This document shows, in pieces, positions 33,031 through 40,549 of a stretch of 47,452 nucleotides of DNA; position 1 is the first letter of the stretch; each line of letters begins with the position of its first letter. Source of the DNA: a bacterium (lineage in GTDB: Bacteria > Actinomycetota > Acidimicrobiia > Acidimicrobiales > Bin134); the NCBI GenBank assembly GCA_026709025.1, contig JAPOTT010000031.1, forward strand, positions 1 to 47,452. The letters are read 5' to 3'. Made by a program: the position numbers and the translations under genes. The notes below the pieces were generated by a model. It was not told where the DNA came from. It did not search any database and worked only from the letters and a program-made list of their open reading frames with translations.

Positions 33031-34542
33031 TCAAGCTCTTGTTCTGTCTATGCCCAGAGCCTGGTCCGCAGACAAATTGGCTTGGGCCTCTAGTGCAGCT
33101 AAAACTTCTTTAGCCACCACACGATCGTCAAAGGGCACTACTTGAGTGCCAATTGTCTGGGTAGTTTCATGGCCCTTACCAGCAATAACCACCACATCAC
33201 CTGTAGTTGCTTCACCTAAACAATTCCTAATGGCACTGCGGCGATCTACGTTCTGAGCACAGATTGCGTCGCCATCGGCACCTGCAACAATGTCAACCAG
33301 AATTGACTCTGGTGCCTCACCACGAGGGTTATCGGAGGTAACCGTTACATGATCGCACAGCTCACTAGCTACCCTTCCCATCTGCGGGCGTTTGGGAAGG
33401 TCTCGTTCTCCTCCGCAACCAAACACAACCCGCAACTTGCCAGCACCTTCCACCCACTCCTTAGCACTGTTGAGCACCTGAGCTAGAGCATCTGGAGTGT
33501 GGGCGTAGTCCACTAGAACCACAAAAGGCAACCTTGTGGGTACCCGCTCAAAGCGCCCTGGTATCGGCGCTGCACCCTCTAGGCCAGCCACCACCTGTTG
33601 GGTATCCATACCCAACAACACCGCAGCTTCAGCAGCAGCTAGAGCGTTAGCTACATTAAAGCTCCCCTGGAGGTTGAGGTTTACCTCATGGCCTCGCCAG
33701 TGCAAGCTCAACCCGCCTTTGCGCGCTCGGGTCATCGCAGCGCTGGGGTTGAAGCCTACGGTAGGAATTGCGGGCGCAGATGCTAATCGTTGTCCGTAAG
33801 GATCGGCTAGGTTCACCAGAGCCTGTTTGGCTAGCTCAGGAGTGAACAAACGGGCTTTGGCCGCAAAGTAGTTCTCCAAGCTTTTATGATAATCTAGATG
33901 GTCTCTGCTGAGGTTTGTAAAAACTGCTAGGTCATAGCAGATACCGTCTGTGCGGTGCTGCTGGAGGGCATGGCTAGAAACCTCCATTGCCACTGCCTGC
34001 ACTCCGCTAGCGTGCCAACAAGCTAGCTGACGGTGCAGTTGTATCGGTGCTGGCGTGGTGAACGTCCCGCTGAGGGTGCCAACCGTCTCAGCTGCCATGC
34101 CGCCAGCGAACAAAATGTCGCCCAACAAACTGCAAACCGTGGTCTTGCCGTTGGTGCCGGTAACGCCTACAATCTGCATCTTTTGCGCGGGGTTGCCATA
34201 ATAGGCAGCGCTCATAGGGCCCATCGTGTGGCGCACCGAAGCAGTCAACACCTGCGGACACTCCAGCGGCAACCAACGCTCAACTACCAAGGCCACTGCC
34301 CCTTTTGCAAGCGCCTCTGCGGCAAAGTTGTGGCCGTCTTGTTGGGTGCCCGTCACACAAAAGAAGAGATCGCCTGGGCTTACTTGACGCGAGTCGTCTG
34401 TGAGGCCGCTTATATTTACCTGAGCATCGCCCCGACATTGCGTTTGTATTGCGCCAGTTTTAAACACACCCGGCTGTGATACACCCTGATGCGGCATAAC
34501 AGAGGCCGCCAACTCACCCAAGCTCACCAAGCCGCTCTTCAC
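33031..34542 (-). CDS. murE: UDP-MurNAc-tripeptide synthetase (MurE), meso-diaminopimelate type
   Basis: MurE adds the third stem amino acid. The 503-residue protein has the ATP loop V-T-G-T-N-G-K-T-T (127-135), M-E-V-S-S-H-A-L and S-R-D-H-L-D-Y-H, and the amino-acid-selecting motif D-N-P-R at residues 404-407, typical of enzymes that add meso-diaminopimelate rather than lysine. The GTG start overlaps the ftsI stop (GTGA). The C-terminal tail ends shortly after the MurE domain, so no MurF is fused. Confidence 0.96.
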   Translation of the reverse strand: MKSGLVSLGELAASVMPHQGVSQPGVFKTGAIQTQCRGDAQVNISGLTDDSRQVSPGDLFFCVTGTQQDGHNFAAEALAKGAVALVVERWLPLECPQVLTASVRHTMGPMSAAYYGNPAQKMQIVGVTGTNGKTTVCSLLGDILFAGGMAAETVGTLSGTFTTPAPIQLHRQLACWHASGVQAVAMEVSSHALQQHRTDGICYDLAVFTNLSRDHLDYHKSLENYFAAKARLFTPELAKQALVNLADPYGQRLASAPAIPTVGFNPSAAMTRARKGGLSLHWRGHEVNLNLQGSFNVANALAAAEAAVLLGMDTQQVVAGLEGAAPIPGRFERVPTRLPFVVLVDYAHTPDALAQVLNSAKEWVEGAGKLRVVFGCGGERDLPKRPQMGRVASELCDHVTVTSDNPRGEAPESILVDIVAGADGDAICAQNVDRRSAIRNCLGEATTGDVVVIAGKGHETTQTIGTQVVPFDDRVVAKEVLAALEAQANLSADQALGIDRTRA

Positions 34543-36572
34543 TGGCTAACCTCAGGTGTGAGCGCAGGTGCGGGTACAGGCGCGGGCACAGGCGCGGCTG
34601 TAGGTATCGGCGCAGACACAGGCGCAGGCGTAGGTATCGGCGTAGACGCAGGCGCAGCCGTCGGGGCAAGCGTCGGCGCAGGCGCAGGTGTGGCTGCAGG
34701 TATCGGCGCAGCCGCAGTCGTGGGGGCAGGCGCAGTTGTGGCTGTAGGTATCGGTGCAGGCGCAGGTGTCACAACAGGCTCGGGCTGCGTTGTTGGTGCT
34801 GGCCCAAGCCTCGGGACAACCGTCACATAGTCCACCGGCGGAGCAATCCGCAGACGTTGCAAAGAGTAGCTAGCCAACTCTGCAAAAAGCGGCGCGGCAG
34901 CCCCGCTTGCATAATAGTTGGTTTGAGGCTCATCAATAACCACGATCATGGAAAGCTGCGGGTCGTCTGCTGGAAAGAAACCAGCAAAGGTGGCGGTATA
35001 GTTACGCCGCCCAGAATCATCTTCATAATTGCCTTGTGCAGAAGCCTTAAGACCAGTACCGGTTTTACCCGCCACGCTGTAACCCTCTACTTGAGCGTTA
35101 CGTCCAGTTCCCTCCCGCACCACGGTTACCAACATCTCGGTTAACTTGGCAGCAGTAGCGACCGATACCACCCGCACTGGAGCGTCTCGCTCAAACGGTA
35201 CCCGTGTTCCGTCGGCATCAACAACCGCTAGACCCAGCGTGGGTGGTACCCGCACACCCCCGTTAGCCAAGGTGTTGTACACCATCAACGTCTGAAGAGG
35301 CGTTGCCAAATAACCCTGCCCCAATGCGAAGCTAGCCACATCTGTTCCGCTCCAACTAGACACCTCAGGCACCAACCCAATTGACTCACTTTTAAAACCC
35401 AGCCCGGTTGGTTGTCCCAAACCAAACCTCGCCATGTAATTAGCCAGCTGAGCCGCCCCAAGGTCTAAGGCCCACAAAATAGTGCCGGTATTAGAGGACC
35501 TGGCCAATATCTCCTCCATGGAGTACACCGCCGTTCCGTACTCAGTGTGATCGGTGTACTCCTGATCGTAAAGATTAAGCCAATGACGTACTTGCCGGAA
35601 ATGTTGCGGCCCACCTAAACCCTCATCAACAACCCCCGAAAACAACACCGGTTTCATGGCCGATCCAGGCTCATAAGACCACGTAACCGCCCGATTCTCA
35701 CTTAGCAACACGGGCATTTGTTGCTCATCGCGACCCACCGAAGCCATGGCCAATATCTCACCGGTATCGGGCACCATAATGATGGCGATCCCACTAGATG
35801 CCTCAACTTCTTGAATTTGACGCATCAACGCCCGCTCTGCCTCAAACTGTAAAGAGCGATGGATGGTAAGCACCAAATCTGAACCGGGCTGAGCTGGCTT
35901 GATGTGAACAGCCCCCCGAGGAATGGTTCTGCCGCCTTGTCCGCTTTCTAGCACCTTCGTTCCAGCTACACCGCTCAGCAGATTGTTGTACTGATACTCC
36001 ACCCCGCTAATGCCCACCTGATCAACGTCCACCGATCCAATCACCGCCCTGCCTAACTGCGATCCAGAAGGGTTGAAGCGAGCTGGTTCGGATAATCGGT
36101 ACACCCCATCTATCTCTAAGTTGGCTACCGCATCGGCAACCTGGTCGGGAACTGTTCTAGCTAAGTAGGCATGCTGATCGGGTTCGGTCAACAAGCTCAA
36201 CAAACGCTCTGTGTCCAAGCCCAACACAGGAGCTAAAGCAGCCGCAGCATCTTCAGGAGCTTTCACTTGGCTGGGATCTGCCCAGATAGTCCACTGAGGT
36301 ACCGACATGGCCATAGCCACGCCGTTACGATCCAAGATACGCCCCCGATGAGCGGCCAAATCCACAGTACGGATACGCTGCTGCTCGCCATAAGACACAT
36401 AGGCATCGGAAGGAAAGAGTTGCAGATCTACTAAGCGATAGGTGGAAAAGCCCGCAATGGCAGTAAAACAAAGAGCTATTGCCAGAGCACGCCTGTTTCG
36501 CGACCGATCTAAGCTCCGCGACTTGAGGTTTTGTAACTTGAGGTTCTGTGACCGATCTAGGTTTGCGGCCAC
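34539..36572 (-). CDS. ftsI: Septal peptidoglycan transpeptidase FtsI (class B PBP) with Pro/Ala-rich tail
   Basis: FtsI crosslinks septal peptidoglycan. The 677-residue protein (GTG start) has a basic cytoplasmic N-terminus, one membrane segment (about residues 29-47), the pedestal domain beginning R-G-R-I-L-D-R-N-G, and the transpeptidase domain. Active-site motifs are S304-A-M-K307, S359-S-N361 and K-T-G-T-G (503-507). Residues 591-677 form an unusual Pro/Ala/Thr-rich tail of A-P-A-P-type repeats with no PASTA domain; it would lie outside the membrane, possibly spanning the wall. Two 15-bp repeats encode N-L-K-x-x near the N-terminus. Confidence 0.95.
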   Translation of the reverse strand: MAANLDRSQNLKLQNLKSRSLDRSRNRRALAIALCFTAIAGFSTYRLVDLQLFPSDAYVSYGEQQRIRTVDLAAHRGRILDRNGVAMAMSVPQWTIWADPSQVKAPEDAAAALAPVLGLDTERLLSLLTEPDQHAYLARTVPDQVADAVANLEIDGVYRLSEPARFNPSGSQLGRAVIGSVDVDQVGISGVEYQYNNLLSGVAGTKVLESGQGGRTIPRGAVHIKPAQPGSDLVLTIHRSLQFEAERALMRQIQEVEASSGIAIIMVPDTGEILAMASVGRDEQQMPVLLSENRAVTWSYEPGSAMKPVLFSGVVDEGLGGPQHFRQVRHWLNLYDQEYTDHTEYGTAVYSMEEILARSSNTGTILWALDLGAAQLANYMARFGLGQPTGLGFKSESIGLVPEVSSWSGTDVASFALGQGYLATPLQTLMVYNTLANGGVRVPPTLGLAVVDADGTRVPFERDAPVRVVSVATAAKLTEMLVTVVREGTGRNAQVEGYSVAGKTGTGLKASAQGNYEDDSGRRNYTATFAGFFPADDPQLSMIVVIDEPQTNYYASGAAAPLFAELASYSLQRLRIAPPVDYVTVVPRLGPAPTTQPEPVVTPAPAPIPTATTAPAPTTAAAPIPAATPAPAPTLAPTAAPASTPIPTPAPVSAPIPTAAPVPAPVPAPALTPEVSQ
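34549..34800 (-). repeat. Degenerate repeats encoding the Pro/Ala/Thr tail of FtsI
   Basis: Short G/C-rich units (on the plus strand GGCGCAGG, GTAGGTATCGGCGCAG and variants) recur through this stretch and encode A-P-[AIV]-P-type residues. An antisense Gly-rich open frame here is only their shadow. Confidence 0.75.
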
Positions 36573-36575
36573 TAG

Positions 36576-37076
36576 CTAGTTCAATTCTGCTGGGGCCAAG
36601 TAAACCCGACGCTCTGGTTCCACCATTCCCAAATTGTTGATTGCCACTGCCACTACCCGCTCTGGCGCAGAAGCCCGAGCCACGTTTAACCGCAACCTGT
36701 CGTTGATGGCCCGCACCTCTGTGAGTTCTGTGTTAAGCCCATCTAGGTTGGTTTGGCGTTGCACTATCAAGGCTTGCAATGCAGCCACAACAAACAATGC
36801 CGCTAAAACGGTGACCGCAATCACCCAACCCAACTTGGGCGCTAACCGCCGCTTGGGCGCAGCTGCCACACGCAAGTGCGTAGGTTGTTGCCCGACGTGT
36901 ACCGGTTGGACTTGGCTTGCTGGCGCTGCTGAGCCTTGGCGCGTTGAATCTTGACTAGCTGAATCTTGACTAGCTGAGTCTTGGCGCGTTGAATATTGTC
37001 TCGCTGAGGCCGGGCGCGCTGGAGTTGAGCGCGCTGAAGCATTGTTTGCTGGAGCTGGGCGCGCCACCGCAGCCAT
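36576..37076 (-). CDS. ftsL: Divisome protein FtsL with repeat-rich cytoplasmic N-terminus
   Basis: The identification rests on position between rsmH and ftsI and on topology: a cytoplasmic tail, one membrane segment at about residues 83-104 (W-V-I-A-V-T-V-L-A-A-L-F-V-V-A-A-L), then a coiled coil (L-N-T-E-L-T-E-V-R-A-I-N-D-R-L) and a C-terminal segment with I-N-N-L-G-M-V-E-P. FtsL bridges FtsQ and the FtsW/FtsI synthase. The first 75 residues are low-complexity Ser/Gln/Arg/Ala units of five residues. The ATG shares one base with the rsmH stop. Confidence 0.88.
   Translation of the reverse strand: MAAVARPAPANNASARSTPARPASARQYSTRQDSASQDSASQDSTRQGSAAPASQVQPVHVGQQPTHLRVAAAPKRRLAPKLGWVIAVTVLAALFVVAALQALIVQRQTNLDGLNTELTEVRAINDRLRLNVARASAPERVVAVAINNLGMVEPERRVYLAPAELN
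36931..37065 (-). repeat. 15-bp coding tandem repeat, nine degenerate units, in ftsL
   Basis: Units of 15 bp run continuously from 36931 to 37065, for example GAATCTTGACTAGCT twice in succession at 36946-36975. Each encodes five residues such as D-S-A-S-Q. Confidence 0.85.
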
Positions 37077-38059
37077 CAGACAACTCCTGCAAGTTCAGGT
37101 TGCGGCAGCTTTTTAAACGCCCGCAAACGTGCGCTGGAAGATCTTGGGTTGGCCCGCACCTCAGCTTCTGTGGGAGTACGACCACGTTTCTCCAACAACT
37201 CAATTGCGGGAGCAGCTTGGCCAACCCCTTGAGGCAAACCCTGAAAGCGGGCTGGATCGTTCAACCCTGCAAGCTGGCGTAAGGTTGTCTTCACGATGCG
37301 GTCTTCACCACTGTGGTAGCTGATCACCACACCCCGTCCGTCGGGCACAAGGCGGGCAATGGCCTGTTCTAATCCAGGTTGAATCTGAACCAGTTCCTCA
37401 TTCACCGCAATGCGGATTGCTTGAAAGGTGCGCTTGGCTGGATGCCCTCCGGTTCGTCTGGTGGCTGCGGGAATAGCTGCACGAACAACCTCGGCCAACT
37501 CAGCAGTACCCTCTATTGGTCGACAAGCAAATATGGCCTCAGCAATCCTTTTTGCAAAGCGCTCATCCCCATACGCTCTGATAATCCGTGTCAACTCCTC
37601 CACAGGCCAGCCGTTTACAATGCGATCTGCCGACAGCTCTTGGCTGCTGTCCATCCTCATGTCTAGCGGCCCATCTTGGCGATAGCTAAAGCCCCTAGCC
37701 GGGGTGTCTAGCTGTGGTGAGCTAACCCCAAGGTCAAACAGACACCCCGCTAGCTCGCCCACCCCTAAAGCATCTAATGCGTTGCTGGCCTCGCCAAAGC
37801 GGGCCTTTGCCACCGTAGCCCTTGCGCCCATCGTTTTACCCAACAAAGCCCTAGCAGCCGCTACTGCATTCTCATCTTGATCTAGCCCTACCACAGCTAT
37901 GTCGGCTCTCGCTCGCAATAGGGCTTGAGCGTGGCCTGCACCACCTAAGGTGGCATCTAGAATAATGCCCGCAGGAGCTTGGCTCAGACACTCCAACACC
38001 TCCGCTAGCATCACGGGGCGATGAACAAAGCCGCTATCAGGCCCTAAAGGTGCTCCCAT
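37076..38059 (-). CDS. rsmH: 16S rRNA m4C1402 methyltransferase (RsmH/MraW)
   Basis: RsmH methylates N4 of C1402 in 16S rRNA. From ATG 38059 the protein has 327 residues and begins M-G-A-P-L-G-P-D-S-G-F-V-H-R-P-V-M-L. AAGGG lies 6 nt upstream of this ATG; a second ATG at 38065 is possible. SAM-binding features are L-D-A-T-L-G-G-A-G-H, G-L-D-Q-D and L-F-D-L-G-V-S-S-P-Q-L-D, followed by R-G-F-S-Y-R-Q-D-G-P-L-D-M-R-M and S-Y-H-S-G-E-D-R-I-V-K. The open frame continues about 260 codons upstream, through the leader and mraZ, but that part lacks conservation and a ribosome site. Confidence 0.95.
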   Translation of the reverse strand: MGAPLGPDSGFVHRPVMLAEVLECLSQAPAGIILDATLGGAGHAQALLRARADIAVVGLDQDENAVAAARALLGKTMGARATVAKARFGEASNALDALGVGELAGCLFDLGVSSPQLDTPARGFSYRQDGPLDMRMDSSQELSADRIVNGWPVEELTRIIRAYGDERFAKRIAEAIFACRPIEGTAELAEVVRAAIPAATRRTGGHPAKRTFQAIRIAVNEELVQIQPGLEQAIARLVPDGRGVVISYHSGEDRIVKTTLRQLAGLNDPARFQGLPQGVGQAAPAIELLEKRGRTPTEAEVRANPRSSSARLRAFKKLPQPELAGVV

Positions 38060-38378
38060 CAGCATCCCTTGTGGTTCTTCGGATCGTGATTTTTCCTCAT
38101 TGGATTGTTCCCAACTTGGCTTTGTCTGCTGCGACTTAGGGTTGTTTGTCCCTCGACAAGCTGTGATGATGTTGGTCTTTTTTGCGCTTAGCGGCACCAA
38201 TCGATAAGAATGTCGCTGATCAGCAGTCCTTCGCCCGGCGATCGCACTCTGGGATTTTTCCCCATTAGTGTCGATGGTAAGCGGGCGGAGTAGGGGCCTT
38301 CCATCTCGTCGGACGAAGGACTGCCCATCAGCGCTCCTCAACTTCGGTGCTACATCACTACATACAAGTTCATCCACA
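38060..38378 (-). ncRNA. 319-nt mraZ-rsmH gap: candidate structured RNA leader of rsmH
   Basis: This gap between two genes of one operon holds no recognised gene. Its core is a 20-bp inverted repeat with two mismatches (38214-38233 and 38314-38333, built on GCAGTCCTTCG and CGAAGGACTGC) enclosing 80 nt. On the transcribed minus strand the enclosed part holds smaller inverted repeats: GATGG...CCATC, TGGG-N7-CCCA and the palindrome GCGATCGC. A closing stem with several inner hairpins is the plan of a multi-branch RNA. An actinobacterial mraW RNA motif upstream of this same gene is known; whether this is a member needs a covariance search. Confidence 0.55.
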
Positions 38379-38786
38379 TCACAACCACCGATCCATCTTG
38401 GCGTTGCCCATTTGAGACTTAAGCATTTCCCACTGATCCTCATCCCAAACCTCGGCGCGGTTAAAAACCCCGATAAGCGCCACATGCTTACCGATGCCCA
38501 GCTGTTCTCTTTTGATGGCAGACAACGCCAAACGACCCTGAGAATCAAGGGTGGTAAAGTCCAAATTTGCAGAAAACCAACGCTGGTCATCGCTGCTTGC
38601 CTCACCAGAACGAACCGCCTCCTCAAAGCGCTGCGAAGCCTTAAGAGCTTCTTCGGCAGTCCAAATCCCCAAACAGTTCTTGTAGATGCCCACAAAAGCA
38701 CCATCTGTGAGCGCGGAGCGAAAGGCTGGCGGCAAAGAAAGCCGCCCCTTATCGTCAAGAGAGCGCCTATGCTCACCGGTGAGCAC
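38379..38786 (-). CDS. mraZ: Transcriptional regulator MraZ
   Basis: MraZ is an AbrB-like DNA-binding protein that controls its own dcw operon. The 135-residue protein (GTG start, AGGGGAGC upstream) has the two tandem swapped-hairpin repeats with L-D-D-K-G-R-L-S-L-P and L-D-S-Q-G-R-L-A-L, each carrying the D-x-x-G-R core. It is the first gene of the cluster. Upstream lie five GGG triplets at 10-bp spacing, the expected binding site. It is followed by an unusually long 319-nt gap before rsmH. Confidence 0.96.
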   Translation of the reverse strand: MLTGEHRRSLDDKGRLSLPPAFRSALTDGAFVGIYKNCLGIWTAEEALKASQRFEEAVRSGEASSDDQRWFSANLDFTTLDSQGRLALSAIKREQLGIGKHVALIGVFNRAEVWDEDQWEMLKSQMGNAKMDRWL

Positions 38787-38814
38787 TTGCTCCCCTGAGG
38801 ATGTCTTTTAGCTT

Positions 38815-38857
38815 CCCCTTTTCTCCCATATCGCCCCACAATAACCCCTCACCACCC
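38815..38857 (-). promoter_or_regulatory. Putative MraZ operator: five GGG repeats with exact 10-bp period
   Basis: On the plus strand CCC occurs at 38815, 38825, 38835, 38845 and 38855, that is GGG every 10 bp on the mraZ strand, 29-71 nt before its GTG. Known MraZ operators consist of TGGG-type repeats with the same period, usually about three or four. Confidence 0.75.
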
Positions 38858-38936
38858 ACAACGCAACCCCAACTGTGGAAATCTTAGGTCTAGTAGATGA
38901 AAGATAAACGAGAACTAGGTGCGAACTAGCAAAAAA

Positions 38937-39623
38937 CTAGGTAGGCAGCGCAGCCAAAAAGGTTCTCAAAACCTCCCTCGGATCACTAGCAACCGTCCAC
39001 ACTGCTGCGGCTAAATCATCTTGCAACGCTGCCACCTGCGGGGACGGTACGGCCAAACATGCGATCAACTCCTCTGGCAACCACTGCCTATAAAGCAAGC
39101 ACTGGAACCGGGCGTGTGTGCGCGTCCGACGCTGGCTGATGCCCACTGCCTTAGCACCTCCTACAAACACCTCGCCTGGCCCACGGCTAGCAAAACACAC
39201 CAAGTTCCCCCATCTGCCCGCCACATAGCTGTCGCACACCTGCACCCCCACAGCACCCAAAATGCCAAGCGTCTTGGCCCAAACATGGCCCAGCCACAGT
39301 GCGGCTACGCTTACATCTTCATGCCACAGAGGATCATCTGGGGATATCACCACATCCACCCACAATGAGTTGTTAGGCGACAACAGCACCGCTGCGCCAC
39401 CACTGCGCCGCCTAACCACAGCAGCCCCAACCTCAGCGGACCCAGCCAAAGCAGGCCCAACTACTTCATCAGGCTGCGTAGAACCCAACACCACCGCAGT
39501 GTTTTGGGGCAACAACACCCACACCTCGCGCTCTGTGTGGGGATCGGGCAACAGCGCATGCAACTCCTCAACGGTGCCGTATATCTGTCGAACCGTCCAC
39601 GGTGGCAACGGCGAGCGCGCCAT
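38937..39623 (-). CDS. Lipoate-protein ligase A-fold (BPL/LplA/LipB) protein
   Basis: The 228-residue protein (ATG 39623, chosen over a TTG at 39635) shows the lipoate/biotin ligase core: V-V-L-G-S-T-Q near residue 50, V-V-R-R-R-S-G-G-A-A-V as the family R-R-x-S-G-G motif, and F-V-G-G-A-K-A-V-G-I-S-Q-R-R with the expected active-site Lys. Substrate, lipoate or octanoate or biotin, cannot be assigned. It starts 4 nt after the HNH gene stop and reads toward mraZ's upstream region. aceE is a few kilobases away, but its E2 partner, the usual lipoyl acceptor, is not in the window. Confidence 0.8.
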   Translation of the reverse strand: MARSPLPPWTVRQIYGTVEELHALLPDPHTEREVWVLLPQNTAVVLGSTQPDEVVGPALAGSAEVGAAVVRRRSGGAAVLLSPNNSLWVDVVISPDDPLWHEDVSVAALWLGHVWAKTLGILGAVGVQVCDSYVAGRWGNLVCFASRGPGEVFVGGAKAVGISQRRTRTHARFQCLLYRQWLPEELIACLAVPSPQVAALQDDLAAAVWTVASDPREVLRTFLAALPT

Positions 39624-39627
39624 TGCC

Positions 39628-40134
39628 CTACGCAACTTCAGACGAAGAGCCTAAGTACGGCAGCCAATCTTGAGGCACATGCCCCACCGCCGAAGCCACC
39701 CACGCCGACCGTGGAGGCTCAGCGGGAGGCCGCAACAGCCGCATGTGTGTCTCCGACAGCAAGCGATCTCTTTTAGCAATATTGCAACGCCGACAGGCAG
39801 CCACCACGTTCTCCCAAGAATGCGTGCCGCCGCGACTCTTGGGTTGCACATGATCGATGGAGTCGGCGTAACAACCACAGTACTGACAGCGATACTCATC
39901 GCGCGCAAACACCCCTCGACGGCTGAGCCCGCCAGTTCTGAAAAACGGCACCTTTACGTAGTACAACAAACGCACTACCGAGGGCACGGCCAAGTCCAAG
40001 CGCTCCGAGCGGAACCTATCGTCAGACTCCAAAATCACCTCGGCCTTTTCTGCCAACACCAACACCAGAGCGCGCCGCTGAGCCACAACGCTCAAAGGCT
40101 CATAGCTCGCGTTTAGTACCAGCGCTCGGCTCAT
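39628..40134 (-). CDS. Small HNH endonuclease-family protein
   Basis: The 168-residue protein begins M-S-R-A-L-V-L-N-A-S-Y-E-P-L-S-V-V, typical of a widely conserved actinobacterial HNH family. The C-terminal half carries the zinc and HNH elements: C-Q-Y-C-G, S-I-D-H-V-Q-P-K-S-R-G-G, H-S-W-E-N-V-V-A-A-C-R-R-C-N. It is unrelated to the DUF222 type at the window ends. Its role is not established. It precedes the ligase-fold gene by 4 nt and probably shares its transcript. Confidence 0.88.
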   Translation of the reverse strand: MSRALVLNASYEPLSVVAQRRALVLVLAEKAEVILESDDRFRSERLDLAVPSVVRLLYYVKVPFFRTGGLSRRGVFARDEYRCQYCGCYADSIDHVQPKSRGGTHSWENVVAACRRCNIAKRDRLLSETHMRLLRPPAEPPRSAWVASAVGHVPQDWLPYLGSSSEVA

Positions 40135-40176
40135 GTTAAAAACTTTAGTGAACCTGCCTGCTCATTTAGAACGATA

Positions 40177-40212
40177 TATAGATAACAAGATGAATATAGA
40201 TAACAAGATGAG
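40177..40212. repeat. 18-bp tandem duplication upstream of the small HNH gene
   Basis: TATAGATAACAAGATGAA is followed directly by TATAGATAACAAGATGAG. It is AT-rich compared with its surroundings and lies 43-78 nt before the HNH start, where promoter elements would be expected. Confidence 0.85.
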
Positions 40213-40257
40213 CATCGCGTATCAACATGGCACATCAACATTGTCTCCCCAGGTGAC

Positions 40258-40512
40258 CTATCTAGACGATCTATCAAGCTGACGCAGATACTGTTGATAC
40301 TGCTTACACCAACGCACATAGGCCACTAGATCAGATGGCCGTGGCTCCGTTGTTGTATCCCCGTACATGGTTAGCATCCGAAACCTCATGTAGCGGTTAT
40401 CTGGCCTCACACCAAGCCGAATGGCAAGGCGCACTGCGGTGTACCACAAGCCCGGATGGCCAAACAGCGCTACAATTACCCCTTTTGTTCCTTTGGGCAA
40501 CACACCAAACAC
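40258..40512 (-). CDS. Small unnamed protein, likely conserved (84 aa)
   Basis: The open frame encodes a basic protein with G-H-P-G-L-W-Y-T-A-V-R-L-A-I-R-L, R-Y-M-R-F-R-M-L-T-M-Y-G-D and P-S-D-L-V-A-Y-V-R-W-C-K-Q. I recall similar short proteins (H-P-x-L-W, R-W-R-x-x-T-A-Y-G, D-L-x-x-Y-L-x-W) in other actinobacteria, none with a known function. The start is unsure: GTG 40512 or GTG 40503. It is divergent from the HhH-GPD gene and followed by a 123-nt gap before the HNH gene on the same strand. Confidence 0.6.
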   Translation of the reverse strand: MFGVLPKGTKGVIVALFGHPGLWYTAVRLAIRLGVRPDNRYMRFRMLTMYGDTTTEPRPSDLVAYVRWCKQYQQYLRQLDRSSR

Positions 40513-40549
40513 GTCCTTAGGCTACGCGCTCGCACCAAGCAACGCTACG

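Noticed and set aside
33031-34542. MurE-MurF fusion explaining the missing murF
   Set aside because: The protein has only one ligase module of normal MurE length.
34489-34830. Gly/Ala-rich plus-strand ORF resembling a PE-PGRS protein
   Set aside because: It is the antisense shadow of the Pro/Ala tail of ftsI.
38060-38839. N-terminal extension of RsmH through the leader and mraZ
   Set aside because: The frame is open but the protein family begins near H-R-P-V-M-L, a ribosome site precedes ATG 38059, and mraZ occupies the same DNA in another frame.
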